From positions 1 through 64,000 of the forward strand of contig JAPJBO010000871.1 of NCBI GenBank assembly GCA_030068145.1: 64,000 nucleotides of DNA, given 5' to 3'. The notes below the pieces were generated by a model. It made no database searches, was not told the DNA's origin, and was given only the letters and a program-made list of their open reading frames with translations. This stretch comes from Diplonema papillatum (Eukaryota > Euglenozoa > Diplonemea > Diplonemida > Diplonemidae). Below are positions 60,938 to 64,000 of this stretch, in pieces. Numbering within the stretch: the stretch's first letter is position 1; each line of letters begins with the position of its first letter. Both the position numbers and the translations under genes were made by a program.

Positions 60938-61290
60938 CTTTTGTACGTGAGTACAAACCTTCTTTCCGAAGGTGTTCCTGAACGGTTGTAGAGGTTGACT
61001 AATCGATAATAAAAGAATCTTCATTTTCTTTTCACTTGCTGTAACAGCAAGTGTGTGAAAATGAAGACCTCCTTTATTTTTTTGTAGCACCTGCTCGGTT
61101 GTAGGAAATACTTGGGAACGCCGCCAGTGTCGCGAAAGATCAAAAGAAGGAGGTAAATGTGCTGTTAGCCCACACGAAACACAGGTAAATGTGGGTTTAG
61201 TGGCGGGCGTAAGCGTCCAAGAAAAGACCCACTTTGTACATTGTTTCTCCTTTGCTTGCGCCCTGGGGGAAAACATGTGTACGGTGTCGC
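60938..61290 (-). repeat. Joined copies of two dispersed blocks
   Basis: 60938-61075 repeats 55848-55990. 61078-61290 is another minus copy of the dispersed 5'-flank element (TGTAGCACCTGCTCGGTTGT and TGCGCCCTGGGGGAAAACAT on the plus strand). The join shows they move or are duplicated as a set. Confidence 0.8.
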
Positions 61291-61529
61291 TCGCGTTTTA
61301 TAGAGGTTGTAAGTTCGCTTAGAGATCCGGGGTTTCGAAGTCGCTGGGTGACCATTGTCGTAAAGGTTCCTCGTATACTAGTGCGCGTATCGTATCTGCG
61401 GTAGTGGTAGTACGTGTGTTTGTGTGTGTGATCTCAGTAATGGGTAACCCCTGAGCGGAGTCTAGCCCAGTTGCGCAATGCACCTACGATACTGCCGATG
61501 CACCAGCCGGCCGCTCGCGGTACACGGAA

Positions 61530-62081
61530 ATGCAGCCTCGACTGGCATTGGTTTCCTTCTTCGTGATTTGCATGTTGCTGGCTACAGCAGGTGTCCGGGG
61601 GTATTCGCCTTCTCGTACACGTGGTGCAGCGCGGGGCAACATGCTTTGTACATCTAAAGGTCGCATTGACATTCCGTCTCGTTGGCGGGTGAGATGGTTG
61701 ACTGGGAGGGTTTTCTCGTCCTCTCCCCTTCCACTCTGCTGTTTCCTTCCAGGTCGCCTCGTAGTATCGCTCGGGTTGGATACTGGCTGCCCACCTTGTG
61801 TTTGTGTGTGTATCGAGCGCACTGCATCTTCCTTCTTCAAGCCAACGCTGGTTTTTCAGGCGCACTGTATCAATTCCTCTTCACGAAATTGGCAAGCGCG
61901 CTGCATCCTTGTGATACCGGTTCTTCACAACTCCTTGGGCACTGCATTAGCACATTTCGAACCTGTCGGATTCATCATTCGCATTACTGCCTACCGTTGT
62001 CTCAAGGACGGCAGTAGTGCTTCTTCTGCATTGATCCAACAGCATGTCTCTCCAGGCACGTTCCCGCTTGCCGCTTACTGA
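61530..62081 (+). CDS. Possible secreted protein with signal peptide
   Basis: 183-codon frame from the ATG at 61530. Residues 1 to about 25 (MQPRLALVSFFVICMLLATA) look like a signal peptide: basic start, hydrophobic core, small residues before VRGYS. The rest is Cys-, Ser- and Arg-rich with no family. An intron-like interval (GTGAGATGG ... TTTCCTTCCAG, about 61688-61752) lies inside; removing it would bring an early stop, so the gene structure is uncertain. Confidence 0.35.
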   Translation: MQPRLALVSFFVICMLLATAGVRGYSPSRTRGAARGNMLCTSKGRIDIPSRWRVRWLTGRVFSSSPLPLCCFLPGRLVVSLGLDTGCPPCVCVCIERTASSFFKPTLVFQAHCINSSSRNWQARCILVIPVLHNSLGTALAHFEPVGFIIRITAYRCLKDGSSASSALIQQHVSPGTFPLAAY

Positions 62082-62689
62082 GCGATTGACGGTCAGACGA
62101 AAACGAGACGAATGTGGTGGCAAAAGTTCTTGGAAAGGCTTTGCACATGAACAGCTCTAGGAGAAAAATCTAAGAAGGAGCGGGCGGGGATTTGGGCTCA
62201 AGGAAAGGGGGGAGTGGGCTAATCTTCTTTTCCACACTTTTCACCTCCATCTCTCGTTCTGTGGCTGGCGTTCGACGTGTGGTTAGACCCCAGGGCTGGC
62301 TTGTATCCGAGGCAGCGGTCTTCGTTCCCATTGAACTTCGCTGCACGGCATGTGATTCGTGTGTCGGTGCGGTAACCGCGTCCGCTCACGCCACATCTGT
62401 GCACCTATCGTCGGAGAAGAACTTAGTGGGGGGTTGGCTGAAGCATGCACTAGCTGCAACAGGACGAATAAGCACAACACAGCCTGTTGAAGGAGCCATC
62501 GCACGCAGAGGGATGCTGGCCACGCAGGTGCCTCCTTCGCCTGGGATTCCCAAGCTATTGCGCCAGCGTGGGTTCAGCGCACCACCATGATGTGCGTTGT
62601 TAAGTTTGTACGTTTGTAAAGGGGGACAAGTCACCCTCCTGTAAGCCGTGAGCACAAGGGGCCAGTGAGCCACCCTGTCAAAGGGCAGG
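62082..62689. other. No gene recognised
   Basis: Short unsupported frames only, followed by the duplicated 3' end of the gene at the right edge. Confidence 0.3.
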
Positions 62690-63231
62690 GATCGCAGTAG
62701 CTTGCACACCGGCGAGGAAGCGAAAGGACGCACAGCGACCGCGCGAAGACGATGACTCGAACGTGTGCAAGCGCCTGAATCAGGACACGGTACATCAACC
62801 TGGAGCGACTAACGAGGCCATCGCTACAGATACTTGGTGTATCAAACTATCAGAGGCTATCGAGAGCTATCGAGTCTATCAATCATTCTCAAGGCTTCGA
62901 GATGCTAGTCCGCGCGCTCGACTGCCGCGAAAGCGCCGAAGCGAGCAGGTCTGCGTAGTGCTGGTGCGACTCTCGAAGCGACGACAGCGCGGTCTGGTGC
63001 CGCTCCTCTTCGAAGCGCGACCGCAAGCGCTCCGGCGGCCGCCGGGCTTGGCTTCCGCCCGCCGCGCCGCCGCCCGGAGGGGCGAGTCCCGGCACCGCGG
63101 CCGAGCCGAGGATGCGGCTCAAAAACGCGACGTTCCCCGGGATTGTCGCCGGGTGTGGCGTGGCCGGCGTGCGACGACAACCGACGACCGCCGGCGCGAC
63201 AAAAACACCCCCCCAGCAGCCAGTCTATCAG
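62690..63231 (-). pseudogene. Duplicated 3' end of the right-edge gene
   Basis: Repeats the last 75 or so codons (LSRILGSAAVPGLAP, then RRPPERLRSRFEEERHQTAL and SSLRESHQHYADLLASALSR) and about 200 bp of 3' flank. Upstream of the LSRILG codons an internal stretch is deleted and the sequence jumps to the GDNPG/SSHAG region. The whole tandem unit is about 550 bp. Confidence 0.85.
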
Positions 63232-63404
63232 AGGCGGCAGGGATCGCAGTAGCATGCACACCGGCGAGGAAGCGAAAGGACGCACAGCGACCGCGTGAAG
63301 ACGATGACTCGAACGTGTGCAAGCGCCTGAAGCAGGACACGGTACATCAACCTGGAGCGACTAACGAGGCCATCGCTACAGATACTTGGTGTATCAAACT
63401 ATCA

Positions 63405-63462
63405 GAGGCTATCGAGAGGCTATCGAGAGGCTATCGAGAGGCTATCGAGAGGCTATCGAGTC
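63405..63462. repeat. 11-bp tandem repeat GAGGCTATCGA
   Basis: Five copies in the 3' flank of the right-edge gene; the duplicated flank at 62850-62880 has fewer copies, showing expansion after or before the duplication. Confidence 0.9.
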
Positions 63463-63474
63463 TATCAATCATTC

Positions 63475-64000
63475 TCAAGGCTTCGAGATGCTAGTCCGCG
63501 CGCTCGACTGCCGCGAAAGCGCCGAAGCGAGCAGGTCTGCGTAGTGCTGGTGCGACTCTCGAAGCGACGACAGCGCGGTCTGGTGCCGCTCCTCTTCGAA
63601 GCGCGACCGCAAGCGCTCCGGCGGCCGCCGGGCTTGGCTTCCGCCCGCCGCGCCGCCAGGGGCGAGTCCCGGCACCGCGGCCGAGCCGAGGATGCGGCTC
63701 AAAAAGGCGGCGTTCCCCAAGGCGTCGTCGTCGTGCGCGTCCGCCCCGCCGGCCGCAGCCGGCACCCGGGAGGGGGGCCAGCTCCCCGTGTCTCCGGCGG
63801 GATTGTCGCCGGGTGCGGCGTCACCGGCATGCGACGACAAACGACGACCGCCGGCGCTGCTCGCGTCGTTCAGCCGCACAGACTCCCGGCGGCGGATGGG
63901 GTCCGAGGCCGTGTGCAACAGGGAAAGCCGACGTGCAACGTCTGCGTTGCTATGTTGCACTCTGCATCCGAAAGGTTCACCTTCAGCAGCACCACCCCAG
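63475..64000 (-). CDS. Hypothetical protein, partial at the window edge
   Basis: Open to the end of the window, so the N-terminus is missing; at least 174 codons. There is no ATG in the visible part. The text is Ala/Arg/Ser-rich with an early acidic stretch (AHDDDALGNAAFLSRILGSA) and a C-terminal helix that looks amphipathic or coiled (LRSRFEEERHQTALSSLRES, HQHYADLLASALSRQ). Ends RTSISKP. No family recognised. Its 3' end is duplicated downstream at 62690-63231. Confidence 0.5.
   Translation of the reverse strand, partial: WGGAAEGEPFGCRVQHSNADVARRLSLLHTASDPIRRRESVRLNDASSAGGRRLSSHAGDAAPGDNPAGDTGSWPPSRVPAAAGGADAHDDDALGNAAFLSRILGSAAVPGLAPGGAAGGSQARRPPERLRSRFEEERHQTALSSLRESHQHYADLLASALSRQSSARTSISKP

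Noticed and set aside
1-64000. Spliced-leader RNA, 5S rRNA or snRNA genes supporting a specific lineage
   Set aside because: I looked for known spliced-leader and 5S core text and found none, so lineage stays unresolved.

Overview
The window looks like nuclear DNA of a microbial eukaryote (protist), mostly GC-rich and very repetitive. The evidence is eukaryote-type 18S and 28S rRNA pieces, a nuclear-type mitochondrial ATP synthase subunit c with a presequence-like N-terminus, a C-type-lectin membrane protein, a ubiquitin-like domain, polyglutamine-type CAG tracts, RT/RNase H retroelement remains and a non-autonomous hAT-like element. The long genes (up to 7.2 kb) appear intronless. Together with the style of the rRNA fragments this would fit a euglenozoan such as a diplonemid, but no spliced leader was found, so the lineage is inference only.

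Layout. 0.5-1.8 kb: a type II membrane protein resembling DUF616 glycosyltransferase-like proteins, with a deleted fragment copy near 6 kb. 2-10.5 kb: dispersed repeats, an RT/RNase H relic and a gag-like reading frame. 10.9-16 kb: a 22-bp repeat array joined to antisense 28S sequence, then five 440-bp units, each a foldback carrying antisense 28S, then a sense 28S fragment. 16.4-19.9 kb: a Gln-tailed gene whose extreme 3' end has been amplified into a CAG-rich minisatellite and whose 5' part is duplicated upstream. 20-24.4 kb: a Cys/Arg-rich gene with extra copies of its 3' end downstream and of its 5' end upstream. 24.9-29 kb: two copies of ATP synthase subunit c with start-region fragments. 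29.2-33.8 kb: 28S fragments, a segmental duplication, 30-bp repeat arrays and a 653-bp hAT-like element with perfect terminal repeats and target duplication. 34.5-38 kb: an RT/RNase H retroelement fragment between direct repeats. 39-46.5 kb: tandem 18S fragments, then a roughly 2,390-residue lectin-domain receptor-like gene. 46.5-49 kb: hairpin repeats and a ubiquitin-like gene. 50-54.9 kb: a roughly 1,200-residue repeat protein with two further copies of its 5' end. 55-61.3 kb: dispersed duplications and a 2.2-kb minisatellite built from two alternating 26-bp variants. 61.5-64 kb: a possible secreted protein and a gene running off the right edge with a duplicated 3' end.

The strongest theme is that genes remain intact while only their ends, with flanking sequence, have been multiplied in place. 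A second theme is that short pieces of 18S and 28S rRNA, in both orientations, are embedded in repeats. The genes do not form a pathway. Much of the remaining sequence is duplicated noncoding material, and many reading frames there are by-products of repeats.
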